A stretch of DNA of 37,578 nt from Comamonas sp. KCTC 72670 (GTDB lineage Bacteria; Myxococcota; Myxococcia; Myxococcales; Myxococcaceae): contig BNCN01000013.1 in assembly GCA_014656495.1 (NCBI GenBank), positions 1-37,578 on the forward strand, given 5' to 3'. Of this stretch, positions 8,256-17,617 are shown one piece after another; positions within the stretch are counted from its first letter, which is position 1, and every line of letters begins with the position of its first letter. The notes beneath the pieces were generated by a model. It was given only the letters and a program-made list of their open reading frames with translations. It did no database searches and had not been told where the DNA came from. Made by a program: the position numbers and the translations under genes.

Positions 8256-8383
8256 GCGCGGCTTCCATCAAATCAGGTCCTCAATGAGGAGGACGCACGG
8301 CGAGGCCCGCTGCTCCCCGCAGGCCGCGACGGAAAAACCACCATCAGGGGGCAGCTGTACCGGTTTCAAAGGACTTCCATTTC

Positions 8384-10096
<1,713 letters not shown>

Positions 10097-10125
10097 TCTT
10101 CAGCCGCACGCGCCAGCACGGCGAG

Positions 10126-10157
10126 ACGGCCGGGTTCCCGAAAGGGGGCCCGGCCGT
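10126..10157 (+). terminator. strong hairpin after rpsA
   Basis: The arms ACGGCCGGGTTCCC and GGGGGCCCGGCCGT pair over 14 bp (two G-U pairs) around a GAAA tetraloop, starting 29 bp after the rpsA stop. No T-run follows, so it may terminate by stem strength or protect the mRNA 3' end. The structure is exact; its function is inferred. Confidence 0.6.
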
Positions 10158-10283
10158 TGCCGTTGCGGGGTGTCGCCGTCCCGTGCGGGCTCGCGCGCGA
10201 GGTCCGGCTTTGACGGGAATCCCCCGCGAGCGCTAAGCAAGGCCCTGCGTGCTTCGGGGCCGAGCGCGCGGGGGAGGCATTCC

Positions 10284-12782
10284 ATGGGTTTTCGTTTTGG
10301 GACTGTGGGCCACGGCGCCCGGGTGGCCTGTGCGCTCGCGATGAGCGCGCTGCTGGGTTGTTCGAGCGAGGAGGGCACGTCGTCGAAGCCGCCCGGCGCG
10401 GCGCGCATCGAGCTGCCCGTCGCGGCGCTCACGGCGGGCGAGGCGGGGACGTTCCGCTGCGTCGCCGAGGATCCGGACGGCGATCCGCTGACCTACGTGT
10501 TCGACTGGGGGCGCGCGAAAGCCGACACCGACGTGTCCGCGCGCGTGCCCAGCGGCACGGCCGCGGACGTGACGGCCACCTTCCAGGCCGTGGGTGAGTT
10601 CATGGCCCGCTGCCGCGCGGTCGACGTGCGCGGACAGGCGGGTGCGTGGTCCCAACATCTGGGTTTCGCCGTCCAAGCCGCGCCGTCTCCGAACGACGGG
10701 AAGCGCGAGCTCACGTTGAACGTCCTGGGGCTGGGGCAGGTGAGGAGCACGCCCGCCGGGATTGATGGGTGCACGGGCACGTGCAGCGCACGCTTCGACC
10801 TGGGGACCCACGTCGCCCTGGAGGTGGAGCCCGCGGACGGTTGGCGCTTCGTGGGCTGGCTCGGCTGCGGCGACGATCCGGGCCCCCACGTCATCCGGGT
10901 CGAGGCGGATCGAGGCTGCACCGCGAGGTTCGCGCCGAAGGTGGAGATCGCCTCCGAGTGGCGGCAGTCCGGCGCCGTGCTCCCCAGTGACGCGGCCTGG
11001 GGCCCCGGGGGCACGCTGCTCGCCGTGCTGGACCGCGCGGGCATCCAGGGGGTGGTGCGCGTCTGGAATGTGAGCCAGGGGCATCTGGCCCAGGAGATTC
11101 GCCTCAACAGCGCGGCCCTCCGCTCGGTGGCCTGGGGCCCGCAGGTCCGTGACCTCGCCGTGGGGCTCGCGGATGGCCGCGTGGCCCTGTTCGACCCGGG
11201 AACGGAGGAGCCCTACCGGACGTGGAAGGCCCATGACGGCGCCGTGGTGACGATGGGCTGGTTGCCGGGTGGGGGTGAGCTCGCGACCGTGCACAACATC
11301 GCCACGGGCGGCGCGGAGGTGCGCTTCTGGGACGCCGCCACGGGGACGGAGAGCCGGCCGCTGCTGCGCACCACGAGCACCATCCAGCACCTCCACTGGA
11401 GCCCGGAGGGTCAGCGGCTCGCGCTGGAGGTGCAGAGTGGCCGCGTGGAGCTCCACACGCTGGACCTCTCGGCGCCGCGCCACGTCGTGGAGGGCGCGGA
11501 GAGCTTCGCCTGGAGCCCGGACGGCACCCGCTACGCCGTGGGCAGCTACCGGAATGTCCAGGTGCACGCGACGGCGAGCCACGCGCTGGCGGCCTCGTGG
11601 CCAGGCGCGTGGAGCGTGTCCTCGCGCCTGGACTGGAGCCCGACGAGGGACTGGCTCGTGGTGTCGGACCTGCTCCGCAACCTGGTCGTCCTCGACGTCA
11701 ACACGGGCGCCGTCGTCACGGATGCCTCCGAGCGCCCGGCGGATCCGTTGAACGGGACGGGCTACAGCGCCCTGCGCTTCCACCCTAACGGAGACTCGTT
11801 CGTCGCGGTGGAGGGCATCCCGGCCGCCGTCTCCGTCTTCACCGTGGAGGCACAAGCACCGCGGGCCCACCGGCGCGAGCTGCTGACCCACGCGAAGGCG
11901 GTGAACGCCACCGCATGGTCGCCTGGAGGGCACACCGTGGCGTCAGCGGGAGGCGACGGCAAGGTCCGGCTCTGGGACGCCTCCGGCAGGGCCCAGGCGA
12001 CGCTGGACGGGCATGACGGCAAGGACGTGCATGCGCTGAGCTGGAACGCTGACGGTACCTGGCTCGCGACGGGCGGCGCGGATGGTAAGGCCCTCATCTG
12101 GGATGCCGCGACAGGCGCCGTCGCCAGCGGGCCGTTCCATTTGACGCCGAGGGATCAGGGGCGGACGCCGCGCATCGACTTCGTCGCGCTCCAAGCGTCC
12201 GGCGGCGTGGGCTACCTGGCCGTCGCGGGCCACGCCCCCGTGCTCACCGGCAGGCTGAGCGGCGTGCAGGTCTGGAACACCCGGACGGGCGCGGAGCTGC
12301 TCTCCATCCCTCGGACAGACAGCCCGGTCGTGGCGCTCGGATGGAGTGCCCAGGGGTTGGTCATCGTCCACGACGACGCGACCTGGGACGTCTGGAACCC
12401 GGAGACGGGAGCGCGCCAACGGGTGGAGGGCCCTCGGGAGATGTTGTCCGCGGCGGCCATCAGCCCGGATGGGACGCAGGTGGCGTGCAGTGACCGCCTG
12501 GGCGTGTCCGTCCTGGACCTTGCGACAGGCAACCTCGTCGCGGAGGCGGCGAGCCCCCGTGATCAGCAGACCCTGGCGTGGAGCCCCGACGGAAGGCGCT
12601 TCGCCGGCGGAGGTTGGACGAACCTCGTCTTCCAGTGGGAGCTGCGTGAGGACCGCCACCTGCTGGGCTCCGTGATCGGCGCGCATGAGGGCCCCGTCAC
12701 GGGCGTCTCGTGGCGCCCGGATGGCCAGGCCCTCGCCTCGGGCGGAACCGACAGCGCGCTGATCTCCTGGTACGCCCGGTAG
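10284..12782 (+). CDS. lipoprotein with PKD-like domain, Cys-rich repeat domain and two WD40 propellers
   Basis: An 832-residue envelope lipoprotein. The signal peptide ends in the lipobox LLGC with lipidated Cys26 followed by Ser-Ser, which favours release to the outer membrane. Residues about 40-130 look like a PKD/Ig-type beta domain (EDPDGDPLTYVFDWG). About 135-215 resembles an InlB-like B repeat (VEPADGWRFVGWLGCG) with Cys pairs that could form disulfides. The rest (about 220-832) contains 14 WD-type units with cores such as FAWSPDGTR, VRLWDASG, LATGGADGK and LIWDAATG, enough for two seven-bladed propellers. WD40 propellers are protein-interaction platforms; no enzyme motif is visible. 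The start is ATG 10284 with GGGGAGG at 10270-10276; an upstream extension of the frame to 10170 lacks a signal peptide. Function unknown; cell-surface binding is a guess. Confidence 0.85.
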   Translation: MGFRFGTVGHGARVACALAMSALLGCSSEEGTSSKPPGAARIELPVAALTAGEAGTFRCVAEDPDGDPLTYVFDWGRAKADTDVSARVPSGTAADVTATFQAVGEFMARCRAVDVRGQAGAWSQHLGFAVQAAPSPNDGKRELTLNVLGLGQVRSTPAGIDGCTGTCSARFDLGTHVALEVEPADGWRFVGWLGCGDDPGPHVIRVEADRGCTARFAPKVEIASEWRQSGAVLPSDAAWGPGGTLLAVLDRAGIQGVVRVWNVSQGHLAQEIRLNSAALRSVAWGPQVRDLAVGLADGRVALFDPGTEEPYRTWKAHDGAVVTMGWLPGGGELATVHNIATGGAEVRFWDAATGTESRPLLRTTSTIQHLHWSPEGQRLALEVQSGRVELHTLDLSAPRHVVEGAESFAWSPDGTRYAVGSYRNVQVHATASHALAASWPGAWSVSSRLDWSPTRDWLVVSDLLRNLVVLDVNTGAVVTDASERPADPLNGTGYSALRFHPNGDSFVAVEGIPAAVSVFTVEAQAPRAHRRELLTHAKAVNATAWSPGGHTVASAGGDGKVRLWDASGRAQATLDGHDGKDVHALSWNADGTWLATGGADGKALIWDAATGAVASGPFHLTPRDQGRTPRIDFVALQASGGVGYLAVAGHAPVLTGRLSGVQVWNTRTGAELLSIPRTDSPVVALGWSAQGLVIVHDDATWDVWNPETGARQRVEGPREMLSAAAISPDGTQVACSDRLGVSVLDLATGNLVAEAASPRDQQTLAWSPDGRRFAGGGWTNLVFQWELREDRHLLGSVIGAHEGPVTGVSWRPDGQALASGGTDSALISWYAR

Positions 12783-12789
12783 AAACCGT

Positions 12790-12801
12790 CCGACCGGTCG
12801 G
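12790..12801. repeat. 12 bp perfect palindrome after the WD40 gene
   Basis: CCGACCGGTCGG begins 8 bp after the stop codon. It may be a small terminator stem or a protein-binding dyad. No T-run follows. Confidence 0.3.
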
Positions 12802-12917
12802 GCGGGGAAGGGCGTGGCGTCCGGGGCCCGAGGCCTCGTGATGCCGCGCCCTTGCCCGTGCTGCCGCACCGCGTCGTGCTCAGTGGACGCTCCCTGTCGT
12901 GTGACGAGCAAGGATGC

Positions 12918-12946
12918 TTGAACTCAGGGAAGTGGCCGGTGATAAG
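12918..12946 (+). promoter_or_regulatory. candidate promoter for the thiolase/CoA-transferase operon
   Basis: TTGAAC (12918-12923), a 17 bp spacer and GATAAG (12941-12946), within GATAAGGGC. The same GATAAGGGC with a TTGnA-type -35 at 17 bp occurs before miaB (19564-19592). The start of transcription would be near 12953, about 50 bp before the ATG. Confidence 0.45.
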
Positions 12947-13003
12947 GGCCAGCGCCGCTGTTATCGAAACTCATCCGCACATCCTCATTAGGAGGCAGTT
13001 TTC

Positions 13004-14185
13004 ATGGCTCGTGACGTCGTCATCGTGGGCGCGGCCCGTACTCCCATTGGTGCCTTCCAGGGCGCGCTGTCCAAGTTGACGGCGCCGCAGCTCGGCGCGA
13101 TTGCCATCAAGGCGGCGCTGGAGCGCGCGGGCGTGAAGCCCGACGCCGTGCAGGAGGTCATCCTGGGCTGTGTGCTCACCGCCGGCGTGGGCCAGGCGCC
13201 TGCCCGCCAGGCCGCCATCTTCGCGGGCCTGCCCGAGACGGTCCCCGCCACCACGCTCAACAAGGTCTGTGGCTCCGGCCTCAAGGCCGTCATCGCGGGC
13301 GCGCAGGCCATTGCCCTGGGTGACGCGGACGTCGTCGTCGTGGGCGGCATGGAGTCCATGAGCAACGCGCCCTACATCAGCCACAGCATGCGTGGCGGTG
13401 CGCGCATGGGCAACGTGGAGTTCAAGGACGCGATGATCCACGACGGCCTCTGGGACGTGTACGGCAACGTCCACATGGGCATCTGCGCCGAGGAGTGCGC
13501 CACGACGCAGAACATCAGCCGTGCGCAGCAGGACGAGTTCGCGCTGGAGTCCACGCGCCGCGCCATCCAGTCCCAGAAGGAAGGCCTGTTCCAGGCGGAG
13601 ATCGTCCCGGTGCAGATCCCCGGCAAGAAGCCGGAGGACGTCGTCACGGTGTCGGACGACGAGGGTCCCCGCAACGCGAAGCCGGAGAAGATTCCGGGCC
13701 TGAAGCCGGTGTTCAAGAAGGACGGCACGGTGACGGCTGCCAACGCGTCCTCCATCAACGACGGCGCCGCGGCGCTGGTGCTGATGAGCGAGGAGCGGGC
13801 GAAGGCCGAGGGCCGCACCATCCTGGGCCGCATCACGGGCCACGCGCAGGCGGCGCGCAAGCCGGTGGAGTTCACCATCGCCCCCACGGACGCCATCAAC
13901 AAGCTGCTGACCAAGAAGGGCGTCAGCGCGGGTGACGTGGACCTCTGGGAGATCAACGAGGCCTTCGCGGTGGTGTCCATCGCGAACAACCGGCTGCTCA
14001 ACCTGGACCCGTCCAAGGTGAACGTGCGCGGCGGCGCGGTGGCCCTGGGCCACCCGATTGGCGCGTCCGGCGCGCGCGTGCTGGTGACGCTGCTGCAGAC
14101 GATGAAGGACCAGGACAAGAAGCGTGGCGTCGCGTCGCTCTGCATCGGCGGCGGTGAGGGCATCGCGCTGATGGTGGAGCGCTGA
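13004..14185 (+). CDS. acetyl-CoA C-acetyltransferase (thiolase)
   Basis: A thiolase of 393 residues, typical for the AtoB/PhaA type. It cleaves acetoacetyl-CoA with CoA to two acetyl-CoA, or condenses them. The acylated nucleophile is Cys89 (NKVCGSGLKAV), His350 lies in GHPIGASGAR, and Cys380 in CIGGGEG acts as the acid/base. The start ATG 13004 has a perfect AGGAGG at 12990-12995. It is followed by the two subunits of a CoA-transferase, so the three genes convert acetoacetate or acetoacetyl-CoA to acetyl-CoA. It completes the beta-oxidation route encoded 5-10 kb upstream. The biosynthetic direction (toward acetoacetyl-CoA for HMG-CoA or PHB) is also possible. Confidence 0.95.
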   Translation: MARDVVIVGAARTPIGAFQGALSKLTAPQLGAIAIKAALERAGVKPDAVQEVILGCVLTAGVGQAPARQAAIFAGLPETVPATTLNKVCGSGLKAVIAGAQAIALGDADVVVVGGMESMSNAPYISHSMRGGARMGNVEFKDAMIHDGLWDVYGNVHMGICAEECATTQNISRAQQDEFALESTRRAIQSQKEGLFQAEIVPVQIPGKKPEDVVTVSDDEGPRNAKPEKIPGLKPVFKKDGTVTAANASSINDGAAALVLMSEERAKAEGRTILGRITGHAQAARKPVEFTIAPTDAINKLLTKKGVSAGDVDLWEINEAFAVVSIANNRLLNLDPSKVNVRGGAVALGHPIGASGARVLVTLLQTMKDQDKKRGVASLCIGGGEGIALMVER

Positions 14186-14189
14186 TTCT

Positions 14190-14246
14190 CCTCTCCCGGT
14201 AAGGGAGGGGGCACGGGGTGGGGGCCTCCACGGGCCTTCACCCCGT
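14190..14246 (+). repeat. two tandem hairpins between thiolase and CoA-transferase genes
   Basis: The first hairpin has arms CCTCTCCC (14190-14197) and GGGAGGGG (14203-14210) with loop GGTAA and one G-U pair. The second has ACGGGGTGGGGGCC (14213-14226) pairing with GGCCTTCACCCCGT (14233-14246), 14 bp with two G-U pairs. Both lie in the 81 bp gap of what otherwise looks like one operon. They could cause partial termination, stabilise the upstream mRNA, or be a REP-like dispersed element. Confidence 0.5.
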
Positions 14247-14266
14247 TCGCACATGCGGGAGGGCGG

Positions 14267-14965
14267 ATGAACAAGGTCTACGCGAACGCGGACGAGGCGG
14301 TCGCCGACATCCCAGACGGCTGCACGCTCATGAGCGGCGGCTTCGGGCTGTGCGGCAACCCGGAGAATCTCATCGAGGCACTTCACCGGAAGAACGTGAA
14401 GGACCTCACCATCATCTCCAACAACTGCGGCACCACCGAGCTTGGGCTCGGAATCCTTCTTCAGAACAAGCAGGTGAAGAAGATGGTGTCCAGCTACGTG
14501 GGTGAGAACAAGGAGTTCGAGCGCCAGTTCCTCTCCGGTGAGCTGGAGGTGGAGCTGAACCCGCAGGGCACGCTGGCCGAGCGCATCCGCGCGGGCGGCT
14601 GCGGCATTGGCGGCTTCTTCACCCCCACGGGCGCCGGCACCCAGGTGGCCGAGGGCAAGGAGACGCGCGTCATCGACGGGCGGCTGCACGTGCTGGAGAC
14701 GCCGCTGAAGGCGGACTTCGCCATCGTCCGCGCGTGGAAGGCGGACCGCTGGGGCAACCTGGTGTTCCGGAAGACGGCGCGGAACTTCTCCCCGATGATG
14801 TGCATGGCGGCCAAGGTCACCATCGTCGAGGCGGAGCACATCGTGGAGCCCGGCGAGCTGGACCCCGACCTGGTCCACATCCCGAGCATCTTCGTGAAGC
14901 GCATCGTCCAGGCGAAGAACCTCCAGAAGTGGATCGAGCGGCGCACCGTCCGCAAGTCGGCCTGA
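14267..14965 (+). CDS. 3-oxoacid CoA-transferase, subunit A
   Basis: The alpha subunit (232 residues) of a heterodimeric class I CoA-transferase (SCOT/AtoDA/PcaIJ type), which moves CoA from succinyl-CoA or acetyl-CoA to acetoacetate or a related acid. The N-terminal region reads SGGFGLCGNPENLIEAL (about 23-39), which is the family fingerprint. GGFFTPTGAGTQVAEG (about 114-129) is the second conserved block. The start ATG 14267 has GGGAGG at about 14257-14262. The beta subunit starts 11 bp after this stop. In myxobacteria this enzyme fits the end of leucine degradation (acetoacetate activation), which is established for the enzyme class but inferred here. Confidence 0.93.
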   Translation: MNKVYANADEAVADIPDGCTLMSGGFGLCGNPENLIEALHRKNVKDLTIISNNCGTTELGLGILLQNKQVKKMVSSYVGENKEFERQFLSGELEVELNPQGTLAERIRAGGCGIGGFFTPTGAGTQVAEGKETRVIDGRLHVLETPLKADFAIVRAWKADRWGNLVFRKTARNFSPMMCMAAKVTIVEAEHIVEPGELDPDLVHIPSIFVKRIVQAKNLQKWIERRTVRKSA

Positions 14966-14976
14966 GGAGCCCATCC

Positions 14977-15633
14977 ATGCCACTCACTCGTGAACAGATC
15001 GCGCAGCGCATCGCCCAGGAGCTGCAGGACGGCTTCTACGTCAACCTGGGCATCGGCATGCCCACCCTGGTGGCCAACTACATCCCGAAGGGCATGGACA
15101 TCGTGCTCCAGTCGGAGAACGGCCTGCTGGGCATCGGCCCGTGGCCGGTGGAGGGCCAGGAGGACCCGGACCTCATCAACGCCGGCAAGGAGACGGTGAC
15201 GGCGGTGCCCGGCGCCGCGTACTTCGACTCGGCGCTGTCGTTCGGGATGATCCGCGGCGGCCACATCGACATGGCCGTGCTGGGCGCCATGGAGGTCAGC
15301 GAAGAGGGCGACCTGGCCAACTGGATGATCCCCGGGAAGATGATCAAGGGCATGGGCGGCGCCATGGACCTGGCCGTCGGTGCCCAGCGCATCTTCGTGG
15401 CCATGGAGCACGCCAACAAGGACGGGCAGCCGAAGATCCTCAAGAAGTGCTCGCTGCCGCTGACCGGCCTCAAGTGCATCCACCACATCGTCACGGACCA
15501 CGCGTACATCGACGTGACGCCGGAGGGGCTCGTCCTGCGCGAGCTGGCCCCGGGCGTGACGGTGGAGCGGGTGCAGCAGCTCACCGAGCCCAAGCTGAAG
15601 ATCGCCCCCGACGTGCGCGAGATGAAAGTCTGA
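14977..15633 (+). CDS. 3-oxoacid CoA-transferase, subunit B
   Basis: The beta subunit of 218 residues carries the catalytic glutamate that forms the enzyme-CoA thioester: Glu47 in the SENG motif (LQSENGLLG). The N-terminus reads YVNLGIGMPTLVANYIP (21-37), another family fingerprint, and the GGAMDLAVGAQ block follows near 128-138. The start is ATG 14977 with GAGGAG at about 14964-14969. Subunits A and B are expected to form an A2B2 cytoplasmic enzyme. Gene order thiolase-A-B supports acetoacetate/acetoacetyl-CoA as substrate rather than 3-oxoadipate, although the two subfamilies are close. Confidence 0.93.
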   Translation: MPLTREQIAQRIAQELQDGFYVNLGIGMPTLVANYIPKGMDIVLQSENGLLGIGPWPVEGQEDPDLINAGKETVTAVPGAAYFDSALSFGMIRGGHIDMAVLGAMEVSEEGDLANWMIPGKMIKGMGGAMDLAVGAQRIFVAMEHANKDGQPKILKKCSLPLTGLKCIHHIVTDHAYIDVTPEGLVLRELAPGVTVERVQQLTEPKLKIAPDVREMKV

Positions 15634-15653
15634 GCGTGTGCGGTTAAGGTGCA

Positions 15654-15685
15654 CCGCCGCGGGTGACGTACCCCTCCCGCGGCGG
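15654..15685 (+). promoter_or_regulatory. 10 bp inverted repeat overlapping the PilZ-like gene's ribosome site
   Basis: CCGCCGCGGG (15654-15663) and CCCGCGGCGG (15676-15685) are perfect complements separated by 12 nt. The right arm covers the start of the GCGGAG ribosome site (about 15682-15687) of the gene at 15696. It can act as a terminator for the CoA-transferase operon, an operator dyad, or an RNA hairpin that hides the ribosome site. Confidence 0.5.
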
Positions 15686-15695
15686 AGCGCTCCTC

Positions 15696-16064
15696 ATGGC
15701 AGACAGTCCCGACACCTCGACCCCTCAGCCCCGCGCGCCGCGACTCGAACACGAGCTTCCGGTGGCCTACCGCAGCGTCTCCGGCTTCGTGACGGACTTC
15801 GCGGTGAACCTGTCGAAGGGTGGCCTCTACATCAACACCGACAAGCCGCTGCCCGTGGGCACGGAGGTGCGGTTGCTGGTGACGCTGCCCGGCGTGCACT
15901 TCCCGGTGGACCTGACGGGGAGGGTGACGCGCACCAGCGCGGTGGGGGCTTCGAAGTCCCAGTCCCCGGGGATGGCCGTGGAGTTCGTGGACGTTGATGA
16001 CGACAAGCGAACGCGTATCGAGGAGTTCGTGGAGCGCCTGCGCTCCGAGCTCCCACCCGAGTAG
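15696..16064 (+). CDS. PilZ-like domain protein (Myxococcus paralogous family type)
   Basis: A 122-residue single-domain protein. Residues about 17-115 follow the PilZ fold pattern: FVTDFAVNLSKGGLYINTD (the D/NxSxxG element), then EVRLLVTLPG, FPVDLTGRVTRT and MAVEFVDVDDDKRTRIEEFV. The canonical c-di-GMP-binding RxxxR ahead of the first strand is absent; only PVAYRSVSG is seen. It may therefore not bind c-di-GMP, or bind it differently. The start ATG 15696 is preferred over GTG 15663 because of GCGGAG upstream. Myxococcus has many such degenerate PilZ paralogues. It sits 7 bp before the RNA methyltransferase gene and is probably co-transcribed with it. Confidence 0.82.
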   Translation: MADSPDTSTPQPRAPRLEHELPVAYRSVSGFVTDFAVNLSKGGLYINTDKPLPVGTEVRLLVTLPGVHFPVDLTGRVTRTSAVGASKSQSPGMAVEFVDVDDDKRTRIEEFVERLRSELPPE

Positions 16065-16071
16065 TGCCTGA

Positions 16072-17367
16072 ATGCAGCCGCTCCCTGAACTTCCCGTCCA
16101 ATTGACGATTGAACGCCTGGGGCAACTGGGCGAAGGCGTGGCCTCGTGGCAGGGGCGCACCGTCTTCGTCCCGGGCACCTTCCCCGGCGACACCGTGCGC
16201 GTGCACCTGGAGCTGCAGGGCCGCGTGCTGCGCGGCATCCTGCGGCAGCTGGTCTCTCCAGGGCCGGACCGCCGCGAGGAGCCCTGCGTCTACTCGCGCG
16301 ACTGCGGCGGCTGTGACTGGCTGGGGCTGGCCGAGCCCGCCCAGCGCGCCGCGAAGCAGGAGATCGTCCTCTCCACCCTGGAGCACCTGGGCCGGCTGTC
16401 CCGGGACACGTTCACCGTGAGGCCGCTGCTGGTGGCCCCTCGGGACTGGGGGTATCGCCGCCGCGCGGTGCTGCACCCCACGGGCAAGGCCACGCTGGGG
16501 TACTTCGGCCGGCGCAGCCACGAGCGCGTGCCCGTGGAGGTCTGCGGCGCGCTCACGCCCGTGTTGGCGGCGCTGCCCGGGAAGCTGGCGCCGCTGCTCA
16601 AGCCCCTGACGAAGGACGCCGAGGAAGTGATGCTGCTCGCGGAGGGTGACCAGGCCGCCTTCGCCGTGAACCTCCAAGGGCCCGTGACGTCGCGCCACCT
16701 GGAGGCCGCGGAGGCCGCCGTGCGCTCGCTGCGGCTCCAGGGCGCGGTGCTGACGCCGAAGGAGGGCTCGGCCCGGCTCATCGGGAAGCCCGCGCTGCGC
16801 TCGTACTCGCCGCTGCGGCCCGAGGTCCCCCTGTATCTCCGGCCGGACGCGTTCGCCCAGGCCCACGCCGAGGCCAACGTGGGGCTCGTGACTTCGGCCA
16901 TCTACGAGCTCGGGGCCCGTGATTCGGACTCGGTGCTGGAGCTGTACTCGGGCAATGGGAACTTCACGTTCCCGCTGGCCGGGGGCGCCGCCTCCGTGCT
17001 CGGCGTGGAGTCGTCTCCCGTGGGCGTGGAGCTGGCCCAGCGGAGCGCCCGCGAGGGTGGGGTGACGAATGTGCGCTTCGTCCAGGGAGACGCCCGGAAG
17101 GTCTGCGATGGCTTGGTGGCCGAGCAGCGCCGCTTCGACGTGTGCCTCGCGGACCCGCCTCGTGCCGGTGCTCCAGGACTGGCGAAGTGGATGACGGCCC
17201 TCGGCATCCGGCGCGTGGTGTACGTGGCGTGTGACCCGGCCTCACTGGCTCGGGACGCCGCCGGGCTGGTCGAGGCGGGATACAAGCCCCTGGCCCTCCA
17301 GGTGGTCGATATGTTCCCCCAGACGCACCATGTCGAAGCCGTGATGTCCTTCGAGCGGGCGTCATGA
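16072..17367 (+). CDS. 23S rRNA (uracil-5-)-methyltransferase, RlmD/TrmA family
   Basis: A 431-residue SAM-dependent RNA 5-methyluridine methyltransferase. Residues 1-60 form a TRAM RNA-binding domain (LTIERLGQLGEGVA). The [4Fe-4S] ligands of the RumA/RlmD type are present: Cys72, Cys78, Cys81 (CVYSRDCGGC) and Cys158. The SAM motif ELYSGNGNFTFPL is at 290-302 and DPPRAG at 361-366. The catalytic Cys387 lies in YVACDPASLARD, and the general base is Glu422 in QTHHVEAV. The Fe-S site favours RlmD/RlmCD over TrmA, which lacks it. The exact rRNA position cannot be told. The start is ATG 16072, 7 bp after the PilZ-like gene. Confidence 0.9.
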   Translation: MQPLPELPVQLTIERLGQLGEGVASWQGRTVFVPGTFPGDTVRVHLELQGRVLRGILRQLVSPGPDRREEPCVYSRDCGGCDWLGLAEPAQRAAKQEIVLSTLEHLGRLSRDTFTVRPLLVAPRDWGYRRRAVLHPTGKATLGYFGRRSHERVPVEVCGALTPVLAALPGKLAPLLKPLTKDAEEVMLLAEGDQAAFAVNLQGPVTSRHLEAAEAAVRSLRLQGAVLTPKEGSARLIGKPALRSYSPLRPEVPLYLRPDAFAQAHAEANVGLVTSAIYELGARDSDSVLELYSGNGNFTFPLAGGAASVLGVESSPVGVELAQRSAREGGVTNVRFVQGDARKVCDGLVAEQRRFDVCLADPPRAGAPGLAKWMTALGIRRVVYVACDPASLARDAAGLVEAGYKPLALQVVDMFPQTHHVEAVMSFERAS

Positions 17368-17463
17368 GCGGCGTGAACCCAGACTGAAAGTGCGTCTTTT
17401 CGTTTTGCGTGAGCGGCTGGGACGGGCGGCCTCTTGGGACCGCTTGTCGTGCCTCCCTCTGAA

Positions 17464-17530
17464 TTTGATGCCCATGCGCGCGCATCAAAATCGCATTAAG
17501 CAGTAAAACGTAAATTCATATAGATTACAC
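17464..17530. promoter_or_regulatory. A+T-rich regulatory region with nested dyads before the VWA gene
   Basis: This stretch is strikingly A+T-rich for the genome. TTTGATGC (17464-17471) and GCATCAAA (17482-17489) are perfect inverted arms, and the centre contains the 12 bp palindrome ATGCGCGCGCAT (17474-17485). Downstream, TTAAGC (17496-17501) and TATAGA (17519-17524) are spaced 17 bp like a -35/-10 pair pointing to the VWA gene. The dyads could be an operator or the terminator of the methyltransferase gene; the promoter match is modest. Confidence 0.45.
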
Positions 17531-17617
17531 GGAGTGTACCAGGGGGCCGGGCGACCGCTCGCTGGGCGCCGGTGCATTCCCGATTGCACCGGCGCCGTCC
17601 CCGGACATGATGGTTGC

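Noticed and set aside
17534..17617. Longer N-terminus for the VWA protein starting at GTG 17534
   Set aside because: The extra 28 residues are Cys/Gly/Pro-rich with no conservation-like pattern and begin inside the likely promoter region; GTG 17618 gives a natural start.
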